A stretch of 64,000 nt of DNA from Aurantiochytrium sp. KH105 (taxonomy: Eukaryota > Sar > Bigyra > Thraustochytrida > Thraustochytriidae): contig BGKB01000016.1 of NCBI GenBank assembly GCA_003116975.1, positions 313,127 to 377,126 on the forward strand, written 5' to 3'. The position numbers and the translations under genes are program-made. The number at the start of each line of letters is the position of its first letter. Within the stretch, counting starts at the first letter, position 1. Below the pieces are notes generated by a model, which ran no database searches, was not told where the DNA came from, and saw nothing but the letters and a program-made list of their open reading frames with translations. Shown here piece after piece: positions 52,468 through 63,300 of this stretch.

Positions 52468-53437
52468 CGCAGGGATCAGGCTCTCGGCCTCAACAGCCTC
52501 GGCCTTTTCCTTGTCCTTCTTCTTCTTCTTCTTCTTCGATTTTCTCCGACTCAAAGACTTTGCATTCCTAAAGGCAGACTCAATCTTTACTCGCTGCGTG
52601 AACGTGCCAACGCCAATTCTGCGCAAGTCAGCTTGAGTCTTAACCTTGCACTTTTCAATAGTGGTGGAACCCGCCTTGGTAACCGGGCTATAAAAGTGCG
52701 ATAGACCGGCGTTTCGCAGGATCGACCTGATCTCGGCCGTATCGTCGTCACCATCCGAGGCGCTCGATCCAGACGACGACCCGGACGACACTGACCGTTT
52801 ACTTCCTCGGGATCGACCACGACTTCGGCTTCTGCTGCGACTGCTCTTTTTCGCCTTGTAGCCTTCGAAGGCCTTCACAACGCGCGTACGCTCGGAAAAG
52901 GTTCCCCCGCGAACGCTACGCAAATCCGCATACCTAAGTTTCTGACACTTTTTCACGGTATCGAAACCCTTTTCGATCAGGGGCTTCGCATACTTTTTCA
53001 AACCCGCGTCGGCCAGAATCTTCTTGATAATCGCAATTTCGTCATCTGACGAATCGCTACTCGATGAGTCCGAAGCTGAGGATTCACCGCTGCTCGACGA
53101 CCCTCTCTTCTTTTTCTTATCCGAAAACTTGCTGCTGCTTCGGCTCTTGCCTCGGCTCTTGGCACGGCTATTCTTCTTCTTTTCTTGGGCCTCTTTGAAG
53201 TCTTCCATGAGCTTAGTCCGATGACCAAAGAGATTCACGCCAAGATTTCGCAGATCCTGATGCTCCAATGCCGCGGCTTTGCGCAGGGTCGTAATCTTTT
53301 TCTTCTTGAATTCGCTGGACACCGCTGTTTGATTATTCTCTTTGAGGACGCTCTTGATCTTGTCCCAGTCGTCATCATCTCCTCTTTCACTGCTGCTACT
53401 GCTGCCACTCTCGCTGCTGTTACCGTTGTTGCTGTTG

Positions 53438-53497
<60 letters not shown>

Positions 53498-54087
53498 GAG
53501 CCAGAGCGTCCTCGCTTGCTACTCTTGCTCTTGCTCCGCTTGCGGCTGCGGCTGCGACTCTTTGATTTCGACTTCGACCTGCTGCGGCTCTTGCTGCGGA
53601 TCTTCGACTTGCGAGATTTGGAGCTGGCTTCCTGAAGGGCCTCGATCAATCTTTCGCGATTCGAGTCGAGCGTGATGCCAGCTGCGCGCAGCTCGCTGAG
53701 AGTGAGGTTCAGTATTTTCTTTACCTCAATGAGCATCCAGTTGCCCTGGGGCGCCATGCCCACGAGAAGTAGAGCGAAATCAGCATTCTCGGCCTCCTCT
53801 TGAGCCTCATCAGCTCCGCTTGCGGTGCGTACGGATAAGCTGGTGCGGGCCTGGATCGCTTCAACCGCCTGCTCGGCCACGGTCTCGTCCGCGGGATCGT
53901 GTACGATAAGGACGGAAAGGTCGTCGAGCACCTCAGGGGCCTCGAGGTCTGCAACGGCCTCTGCCTGGTCCACCGCAACAGTTTGTAGCTCTGCCTGCTC
54001 CTGCGCGGCTTCGTTCACCTCAACCTCAGTGTGCGATCCGCCGACGCGACCCCCGTTAAAGCGCGCAATCAAGTCCTGCACGCCCAT
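48349..54087 (-). CDS. Giant SAM-like repeat protein with SR-rich linkers and terminal SH3-like module (copy A)
   Basis: 1,912 residues from ATG 54087 (MGVQDLIARFNGG, in good context); in-frame ATG 54447 would add 120. Residues 57-126 look like an alpha/beta domain (LSVLIVHDPADETVAEQAVE, NADFALLLVGMAPQG). They run straight into the second half of a SAM-like unit (LTLSELRAAGITLDSNRERL). Then about 15 complete SAM-like domains follow, each roughly 55 residues of the form I+..L...G......KKGF.T..K...LTH.DLR..GI..FS.R.+I..AF, separated by linkers of RSRSKS, KKK and long Ser or Ser/Asp runs. The last about 60 residues are the beta-rich module VVKFRGKHPRVSHHEIGVVV ... RRIICKEIDLL. SAM domains polymerise or bind RNA or proteins, and SR linkers suggest nuclear phosphoregulated scaffolding; both roles are inference. 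The gene is single exon. Confidence 0.85.
52546..53640. repeat. Diverged internal duplication within copy A (partner about 49440-50520)
   Basis: Three consecutive SAM-like domains here (SVLKENNQTAVSSEFKKKK, ILADAGLKKYAKPLIEKGFD, ILRNAGLSHFYSPVTKAGST) are second copies of domains near the C terminus (SVLKENNQTAASSEFKKKR, ILADANLKKYAKPLIKNGYD, ILRKAGQSDFYGPITKAGFT) together with their linkers. They are more diverged than the 4.2-kb duplication and therefore older. Confidence 0.8.
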
Positions 54088-55232
54088 GGTCGTCAGAGAC
54101 AGGCCCGGGCCAGGACTCGCCGAGGCCCTCTTCTTTCCTTCGACCGCGATCCCCTTCTCGCGCGCGGCTGCGCCCTCCCGAGCGCCTTCTCTCCCCCCTC
54201 CCCCCGGCGGCTGCGCGTCCTCGATCTCGCCCTCCGCCCTTCTCGGGCAAATCGGTTCTGCTGCACGCGCTGCAAGCGCTGCTGCTGCGCTGCACGCGCT
54301 GCACGCGCTGCACGCGCTGCACGCGCTGGACACGCTACACGTGCGTGCTGCTGCGCCTGCCGCCTCAGGTGTGGCTGCACCACAGCTGGTGCGAAGGGAA
54401 ATTGCGTGCAAAAATTTCTGCATCGTCCAGTGCAGAATACCCCCCATTACCACGTGAACGATCGATGTTTTTCTGTTGGAGGGGGTAAAACAAGAATTGT
54501 ATGCGGCACGTGCTGCGCATTTCTCCGAAGCCCTTCTTCTCTCCCCATGTAATCGAGGGGGCGGGGGTGTGCGTGCGTGCGTGGACAACGCAGGTGGTCG
54601 CAGCCGCGCCGCTGCCAAGCATCATGATGGCTGGCGGCCGTGCTCCTGCGTGCGCGCGTAAAGGCGTGCACCTGCTATGGAGCAACTTGAAGTCGTACCC
54701 GCAGCCGCCCAGCGTGAATTTGGCCGAGCCTATGCAGCATGACGACGTAGAGCGCGCTTTAACGAGCTCGAGGGCGCGTGCTTTGCCGGCCCGGAGGGGA
54801 AGGTTGCACCCTGCTGCTGGGAGGTCTCGGCGTTTTTTTTATGGTGAGCGATGCTGAACTTCTGTGAATAGGAGATTGGTAGAAACGAACTTTACCTGGT
54901 GATTGAAAAGAAAAGGAAGAGTGAAGCAACAGAGAAGGAAGAGCTGCGAGGCATTGTGCAACGCCACAATCCAGATAAGAGACGAAATCAGTAGAAACAG
55001 ATGGACAATACATTTTGCGTCAACGAACTCGTAGCATTGAATGAGTTGCGTCAGCAAGCCCCATACTCTTCTGGCTCGTGCAGACGCGAGGGGGAACGCT
55101 CCGTCTTCCAAAGTGTCAACATTCAACAAAAGGGCTCATGGTGAACGTTGCCTCGAGTGCGAAAAGGCATGTATCGAAGTGAGAAGCCGATGAGCCAATC
55201 GTCGTGCGCTATTACTTCAAGAGCGAGATTGC
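54088..55232. promoter_or_regulatory. Upstream region of copy A, with nonamer repeat
   Basis: 1.1 kb. The first 530 bp remain open in the giant gene's frame and include a CTGCACGCG-type nonamer repeat at about 54260-54335, which would code for Ser-Ala-Cys repeats if the start at 54447 is used. The remainder has no credible gene; a hydrophobic minus-strand frame at 54839-55129 lacks an ATG. Confidence 0.5.
54260..54335. repeat. Nonamer repeat (CTGCACGCG-like)
   Basis: About five near-perfect copies of a 9-base unit in the leader or N-terminal coding region of copy A. Confidence 0.85.
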
Positions 55233-56127
55233 TTGCATGATATTCTTAGTAGTGTTAGCTGCGTGCCGAATTCTCCAAGTGATGAACGTGAAAGAATTGG
55301 TCACGCATACGACTTCGATAGCGGAACTTCTCACGTCCAAAGAGAAGATTTTGGCACCACAAAGGACAGAATCAGCCCACTTGATGATAAGTACAGCTTG
55401 AGTTCAAGTGAACTTCTTGCATTGGGGCACGAAGCAGCGCTTAGCACCCTGTTGCCGCAGATACAGGCCACGTGCGTTATCGAACCCCGAGCACGTCGAC
55501 ACTTTTCCGACGAATGAATAGTATATCAAAGAGTGGCAAGAATGGCGCTTTGGGAGTTCGTGCTGAATGATGCATCCCGGAATTGGGGACAAGGTCTTTC
55601 CGCAGAGAGTCCTTTGCGTGCGATGCGATTGTTCTACCACATGAATGTTCATCGGAAGAACAATTTCTGCAACCATTCTCTCAGAGCTTCTGACAAAGAT
55701 CAAAGAAGAGCGGAGCATGCGACACAATTGCAAACGCGCGACGCGCGGAGAGCAAAAGAGTTCTGGGCTTTCCTGCTAGAGACACGGAGACTAATCTTCG
55801 TGCTCTTCGAAGTTTCCTTGATCGGGACCCAAAAGTGCCACGTACTCGCCCAAGCACACCAACGATCCTCAGCCAGGACGAGGTGGTGTTTTTGTCGTTG
55901 CCAAGCGAAACCCCGTGCATGTGCCTCATACCAACAGGCTCGCCGGCCTTGTCTTCCACCTCGGGTGCTGACGACGCTGCAACCGCAAACACAACCCAGG
56001 GCGAGTTCACGCACGCGTCTACGTCCAGAGTGTCATTGCCACTCGCGACGCAGGGATTGCACCCTTCGGCAAGTTTGTTGCTTGCATGTACTCACACGAC
56101 AAGGAATCTAAACAGGTCTACAAGTAG
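55233..56127 (+). pseudogene. Probable broken protein-coding gene at the duplication edge
   Basis: Coding-like segments lie in order on the plus strand in different frames: about 55233-55517 (SPLDDKYSLSSSELLALGHE), 55730-56020 (LRALRSFLDRDPKVPRTRPS, ILSQDEVVFLSLPSETPCMC), and about 56010-56127 (VYVQSVIATRDAGIAPFGKF, then VACMYSHDKESKQVYK and a stop). No splice sites link them convincingly, and the last step looks like a one-base frameshift. The final ESKQVYK-stop is also present at 48241-48265, so the duplication break lies inside this gene's last codons. Function not recognised. An intact multi-exon gene is the alternative. Confidence 0.35.
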
Positions 56128-59100
56128 CCTACCGTGAATCAAAAAGCCTCACAACTCATATAGGCCTTGATTGAAAGGCACGGATTTTCGTTAAAAATAC
56201 GTTTCGACTAGAATATGCCAAGAATCTTCTTCTTCTTCTTCTTCGGCGGAGGTCTTACGGAAGCGAGAAGATCGATCTCCTTGCAAATGATTCTGCGTTC
56301 ATTACGTCCTTGGCCAAAGCGAACCAAATACTTTTGAGCACCTTGCACGCTCACCACGACGCCAATCTCATAATGCGAGACGCGAGGGTGCTTTCCTCTG
56401 AACTTGACAACAGAATTGGGCGAGAACTTGTTCGTGCGCGCGAGAGCGCTCGTGGTACGGGTGTTAGCGCGATAGCGTGAATCCCCTAACGGCGTCTTTT
56501 GAGCATTGAGGTGTTTCACAATCTTCATCCGCTCCTCGTACGGTGTCACAATGGATCGCAAGTCAGCAGCCGTGATGCCCTTGCACTTGCTTACAGTGTC
56601 GAAGCCTTTGCTGCACATCTGTCTGTAGTACTTCTGCATGCCAATTTCAGCGAGGCAGTCGACCAGATCCTCATCATCAGATGAGCTTCCGCCACGAGAC
56701 CTGCTTCGAGACCTGCTTCGAGACTTATACTTCGTGAACGCCTTGATGTACCTGTCGCGCTCAGCATAAGTAACGCCGATACCAGCAACGCGGAGGTCTT
56801 GTTGCGTGGCATTGGCGCACGCTCGAAGTGTCTTGAATTTCTTCGCCATTGCTGCCATATTCTTTTCGGTGGCCCCGGCCCTGCGCATGACCTTGCGGAT
56901 CTCGGACTCCTCATCGGACGAAGACCCACTACTACTACTGCTAAAGCTACTGCCTCTGCTCCTGCGCCGCGAACCCTTGGAACGAGAGCGCGACCGGCTC
57001 TTCGACTTTGACTTTCGTTTGCTGGCGTGCTCCTGGATATACTTGTTGATCGCGAAGCGGTCGGTTTGAAAGATGCCCGGGACCTTTTTAAGGGCCAGCA
57101 TATCTCCTCTGATACCCTTCTCCACCGTGTACCCGGCGGCGAGGACTTGCTTCAGCTTTGCGTCCTGCTTGCACGACTTGAGGGCCTTGCGAATGAGTTC
57201 CTCGTCGCTCGAGGCACCATCCGATGAGGAGGAGGACCCTCCGCGAGATCGGCCCCGGCTGCGACTGCGGCTCTTCGACTTGCTTCGACTCGAGGACTTT
57301 GCATCCCTTAAGGCAGTCAAAATCTTTTCCCGCTGAGAGAACGTGCCAACGCCCATGGTGCGCAAGTTAGCATGGTTCAAACCCTTGCACTTTTTAATAG
57401 TGGTGAAACCCGCCTTGGTAATCGGACCATAGAAGTCCGATTGACCGGCCTTGCGCAGGATCGACCTGATCTCGCCCTTATCGTCGCCGCCGTCCGAGGA
57501 GCTCGACCCAGACGACGACCCAGACGACACTGACCGTTTACTTCCTCGGGATCGACCACGACTTCGGCTCCTGCTGCGACTGCTCTTTTTCGCCTTGTAG
57601 CCTTCGAAGGCCTTCACCACGCGCGTACGCTCGGAAAAGGTTCCCTCGCGAACGGCCTCACGCACATTCGCGTTAGTGAGTTTCTGACACTTTTTCACAG
57701 TATCATACCCATTTTTGATCAGGGGCTTCGCATACTTTTTCAAATTTGCGTCGGCCAGAATCTTCTTGATAATCGCAATTTCGTCGTCTGACGAATCGCT
57801 GCCCGACGAGTCCGAAGCCGATGATTCACTGCTGCTCGATGACCCTCTCTTCTTCTTCGAAGACTTGCTGCTGCTTCGGCTCTTGCTACGGCTCTTGCTG
57901 CGGCTCTTCTTCTTCTTCTTCTTTTCCTCGGCCTCTTTGAAGGCTGCCATGAGCTTAGTCCGGTGACCAAAGAGATTCACGCCAAGACCACGCAGATCCT
58001 GATGCTCCAATGCCGCGGCTTTGCGCAGGGTCGTAATCCTTTTCTTCTTGAATTCGCTGGACGCCGCTGTTTGATTATTCTCTTTGAGAACGCTCTTAAT
58101 CTTGTCCCAGTCGTCATCATCTCCACTGCCACTGCTGCTGCTGCTGCCACTCTCGCTGCTGCTTTCGCTCTTGCTGCTACTGCTGCTGCTGCTGCTGCTG
58201 TTGCTGCTGCTGGAGCCAGAGCGTCCTCGCTTGCTACTCTTGCTCTTGCTCCGCTTCCGGCTGCGGCTGCGACTCTTTGATGTCGACTTCGACTTGCTGC
58301 GGCTCTTGCTGCGGCTCTTGCTGCGGCTCTTCTCTGGGAGCTTGACGTTTCGAAAGCCTTCAATGATCGAGTCCCGCTGTCGAAATTTATCCAAACCCGC
58401 CGCCCGGAGATCCGAGTGCGTGACAGACTTGAGCTTTTTCAGCGACATCAGCTTGGCCTTCTCAAGAGACTTCCGGGCACCTTCCTGGCCCACCTTCCTC
58501 AAAACCTTCTTGATCTTGGCCTTTTCGTCTTCATCTTCCGAGCCGCTGGAAGAACTCTCGGAAGAAGAGGATCCAGAGCTCGAAGATGACGACGAGGAGG
58601 AGGAGGAACGCTTCTTCTTGGACGATTTTGAAGACTTGGACGACCTCGAGCTCTTGCTCTTGCTACGGCTCTTGCTCCGCTTTTTGGACCCGGGCGGGGG
58701 GAGCGACCCGAACGCGTCCTTGAGCTTCTCGCGCTCGCTAAATTGCCAGACACCCAGATCCTTCCACTCGCGATGGTCCATATCCTGGACCTTCTTCAAG
58801 GTTTTGAAACCGTCACTCAAGAGCTTCTTGGTGTGCGAATCGGCGTTATTTTCTTTCATCACCCTTTTAATCGTTGCCACGTCGTCCTCGCTACCTGTCC
58901 CACTCGAACTTCCCGACGACGAACTGCTGCTGCCCCCGCGAGACCGTCCACGCTTGCTGCTCTTCGACTTGCTACGGCTGCGGCTGCGGCGTTTCGACTT
59001 GCTGGCCTCCTGAAAGGCCGTGATCAATCGATCACGACTCGAGTAGAGAGTGATGCCAGCATCGCGCAGATCGGGGTGAGTGAGCTTCTGAAGTTTCTTT

Positions 59101-60326
59101 AGCGACTTGAAGCCTTTCTTTTCCAATTTCTTCCGCACACTGTCCGCCACTTTTTCTCCTTTGTAGACTTTCTTGATCTTTGCTGCCTCGTCATCGGATC
59201 CAGAGTCAGAGCTGCTGCTGCTTGCGCTGCTGCTACTGCTGCTCTTGCTCTTGCTCCGTTTCTTCGACTTGCTGCGACTCCGACTGCGACTCTTGCTTCG
59301 CTTCTCCGACGTCTTGTCTCGAAGAGCATTCATAATCCGATCGCGCTCCGAAAACAGATTGATGTCCATGGCGCGCAGCTCGCCATGCGAAAGCTCCTTG
59401 CACTTCTTGAACGTTTTGTAGCCCTTCTTGAACAACACCTTGCAATGCTTCTCGAGACCAAGGTCCGTCAACGCCTTCTTGATCGCGCTCTTGTCATCCC
59501 CGCCATCACTGTCGCTGCTCGATGACGAGGAGGAGGACGCTTTCGATGACGAACGCTTCTTGGACTTACTGCGACTCTTACTGCGGCTCTTACTGCGGCT
59601 CTTGCTGCGGCTCTTACTGCGGCTACGGCCAGAACTAGACTTGGCCCCGCCCTTCGATTCTTTGCACGCAGTATGGACCTTGAAACGGGTGGCCATGGGA
59701 ATCCCGGCACTCCTCAACTCAAGGTGGCTATTCGCCTTACCTTTGGCCACCGTGAATCCCTCCTTCAGGGCAGCCTTGAGCTTGTCGCTGATGTCCAAGT
59801 CCTTGAAGATGCCCTTCAGTATTTCCTCGTCGTTTCCCTCGTCACTACTGCTGCTGTCGTCCTTGGACGACTTCTTCTTCTTCTTCTTGGATGATGTGGA
59901 CTTCTTGTCGTCTTCGCTGCTGCTGCTGCCGCTGCTGCTGCTATCGCTGTCGGAGGAGTCGTCTTTGCTCTTCTTGGAGTCCTTGTACTTTTTCGGATCG
60001 GCCTGTTTAAATGCCAGAAGAACCTTCGTGCATGCTCCTCGAGGAATGCCCGCTTTGAGCAGATCGTCGAGGGGTACGTCCCGGCCCTGCTTGATCGTCT
60101 TTACCTTGGCCTTTTGCGTCACAGCCTTGTAATGGTCCATTAGTTCATTGTCCTTGAAGAGAGCCTTGACCGCGTCGCCGCCGCTCGAGCTCTTTTTGCC
60201 CTTCTTTTTCGATTTTCGGCTGCTCTTGCTCTTTTTCGACTTTTTCGACGCGTCACTGTCGCTCGAGCTCGAGCTCGAGCCAGAGCTCGAGCCATCATCT
60301 GAGCTGTCGCTTGAGCTATCGTCTGA
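56103..60326. repeat. Segmental duplication copy 2 (partner 48241-52467)
   Basis: Partner of copy 1, same orientation, about 7.86 kb away. After 60326 the two sequences part. Copy A skips 60327-60817 of copy B and resumes similarity at 60818-60890 (bases encoding KEKAEADEAESLIPA). Confidence 0.93.
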
Positions 60327-63300
60327 GCTCTCGCTCGTGCTCTCGCTCGAACTGCTCTCGCTCGAAGAGTCGTCCGAGCTGTCCTCCGAGCTACTGTCAT
60401 CACCCTTCTTCGACTTCTTCTTCTTGGTCTTCTTGCTACCCTTCTTTTTGTCGCCCTTCTTCTTGCGACCCTTCTTGGAGGAAGACGACTTCTTTTTCGA
60501 GGAAGACTTCTTCTTCTTCTTGCTTCCCTTCTTGTCGGATTTCTTAGAAACCTTGACGAGCTTACCAGACTTGATGGCCTTTTGCAGTTCCTTCTTCCTG
60601 TTGTCAAGCTTCACCGCAGCCTCCGACGGGGTATAAGACGAGAACACATTGAGTAGCCGTACGCGCAAAGCAGGAACACCTATGCCAAGATTCTTCCAGC
60701 CCTCGTCCGTCAGCTCCTTGCACGACGCTGCATTGGCTAAGCCCCCGCTCTTGATCATATCAAAGTATCCCTGGGCGCCTTCGCTCTGCAGAATCTTCTT
60801 CAACTCATCTTCGACCGCAGGGATCAGGCTCTCGGCCTCATCAGCCTCGGCCTTTTCCTTGTCCTTCTTCTTCTTCTTCTTCTTTGAAGATTTTTCCGCC
60901 TCCTTCGCAGCACCTTCGCTGGGCATAGCCGTGGGCTCCGGGGCCGGATTTTGGCCCAACTCTTTCATTTTGGTGAGAAGAATGTCGATGAGGGCGAGGT
61001 CCTCGATGCCGGCACGCTTGATGTGCGCGTGCGTCACGCCATCAAAGTCGCGCAGCGTACGATATCCGCCAAGCGCTAGCTTTTCCTTGAACTGGCTCAT
61101 CGCCAAGCTGTCGAGCGCATCATTGAGAGCTTGGTCCATTTGCACCACGGAACTGCTTGACTCCCCGGGAGAAGAGGCGTCGCCTACCTTGACGTCCGGC
61201 ATGACTACCGTCGCTTCCTTGATCCTGTCCAGGATCTTGCGTCGCGCAACGTAGCTGTCGATGCCAATGTCTTCAAGCTCAGGCATGGCCATGTCGCGCA
61301 CCGCCTCCAGCGTCGTCTTTCCGCTGATTTGAAAGTTCGGAATATAGTGATCGAGCTTCGCTGCGCGCAACAAGGTCTCCAGGCCAAACTCCAGCTTTTT
61401 CAGCTGCACGCGCGCATTGTTCGAGGCGTCGGCCTGCTGGGCGGCCGCGGCCGTGGCTGCTGCAGCAGCAGCGATGGAAACCCCGACTGAGGTTGAGGGG
61501 CTGCGCGCACGCACCACCGACGTGGAACGGGTCGCCGGACCTGACGGGAGAGGGGCCGAAAACTTGACCTTGTCCAGGATGATATCGGCGTGCGTAAGAT
61601 TCCTCACGCCAGCCTTGCGTAGATCGCGGTTCGTGACCATATCAAAGTCACGCAGCGTCCGGAACCCGGCGCGCGCGAGACATTCCTTGTATTGAGCCAT
61701 CTGAAGACGGTCCAGAGCAAAGTCGAGTTCTTCATCAATCTCCAAATGTGACTCTTCCGAGTCGGAGCCGGCGCCACCAGCGACAACGACCACATCCGTC
61801 GCGCTTGCCCCGTCCGAGGTGTCTTCAATGGCCATGTGTACCTTGTCAAGAATTTGCCGTCGGTCGTCATAGCTCGACACGCCAATCTCTTCCAGCTGAG
61901 GCATACTCATATCGCGAACGGATTTGAGCGAGTACCTGCCTGCAAGCAGAAAGTGCTGCAAGTACTTCTTCATGTTGATGGCGCGCAAGAGCGACTCTAG
62001 CTCTGGATCCAATCTGCGCACCCGTACGCGCGATTGGGAGCGCGCGCGAGACTGCCCGCGAACGCGCGTCACAACCACAGATTTACCTCGCGTTCGCGAC
62101 CTGCTCGACGTGTTGTAGTCGCGGTCGTTGCGCTCGAGCGAGCGGGCCCTGCGGCTCGACGCCGGTGGAATGCCTTGAAAGACACCCGGTCGGAACCCAT
62201 TACGCTGCAGGACACGGCGCTCGAACTCTTGCGCTCTCGAAGCCACGCTCGTCGACTGAGCCTGCATGCGCCGCTGCGCATCTTTCAAAGCGGCAGCCTT
62301 GAAAGCTTCCATCAGACGCTCTCGTTGCGAGGCTACGTTGAGGCCCTTTTCGCGCAGGACCTGGTGCGTGAGCGATTTGGCGCGAGCAAGCGTGTAGTTT
62401 TCAAACAGTGGCTTCATGTGCCCGTATCCGAGCTCGTCCAGAACGGCCTCGACCGGGTCCACGGATCCATCGGAGGAGCCCTCATCGCTTTCGGATCCGC
62501 CGGCGGCATCATCAAAGTCCTCGCCCGAGCCTGCGATTGAGCCTCCGGACTCTGATGGCGTTTCGTAGTTGATGAACGCGTGCAAGATAGCAGCACGATC
62601 CTTGAACTCATTGATGCCCCAGCTCGTCATGTCATGGTGCGTCAGCGCTTGCGCATCCTCGATCGTCACGCAATTATTTTTGTCAAAGATGGGCATGTAC
62701 TTTTGCAGTCCGAGACGACGCAGCACGATCTGAATGTCGCGGTACTCATCGCGCTCGGACCCGCTCATGGACATGGTGTCGTCTTCGTCGCTGATGACAA
62801 TGTTGCGATCCCGCGGTCGCCGCGACGGTCCGCGTGACGCTGCACGCACGGCGGGCCTTGGACCGCGGGAAGAAGATCTTCTCCTCCGAGAGGCTGACCG
62901 CGTGCCGTTGCGCTGAGGCTTGGAGGACGACGAGGATCGTCGCTGGCCGGAGCGACCTTTACTCGAGCTCCGTTTGGCGGAAGAGCCCCTCATTCGACGT
63001 GGCGAGGCGCGCGAACTAGATCTCATGCGCGCTGCTTGGCGCGCGTACAGCTCATCCTCGTCTGTTTCAGAGGATTCGATATCGGAATCGAGCTCTGACA
63101 CGAACAACAAATCGTCCATGCGCTTGCGAAAGTCGAAGCCGACCTTTTCATGGGCCCTATCGTCCACAACGGAGGCGAGGATTTCTGTGCGTAGAGGCAG
63201 AGCGTTTGTAGTCCGTTTCGCTTTTCCTGACGACGAGCTTCGGCCGGAGGCACCGCGCGACGCGCTCCGCGTGCGTGAGGGCCCGCGTGAGGACTCACGG

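Noticed and set aside
54839-55129. 96-codon hydrophobic minus-strand frame
   Set aside because: No ATG, no family features, isolated in a spacer.
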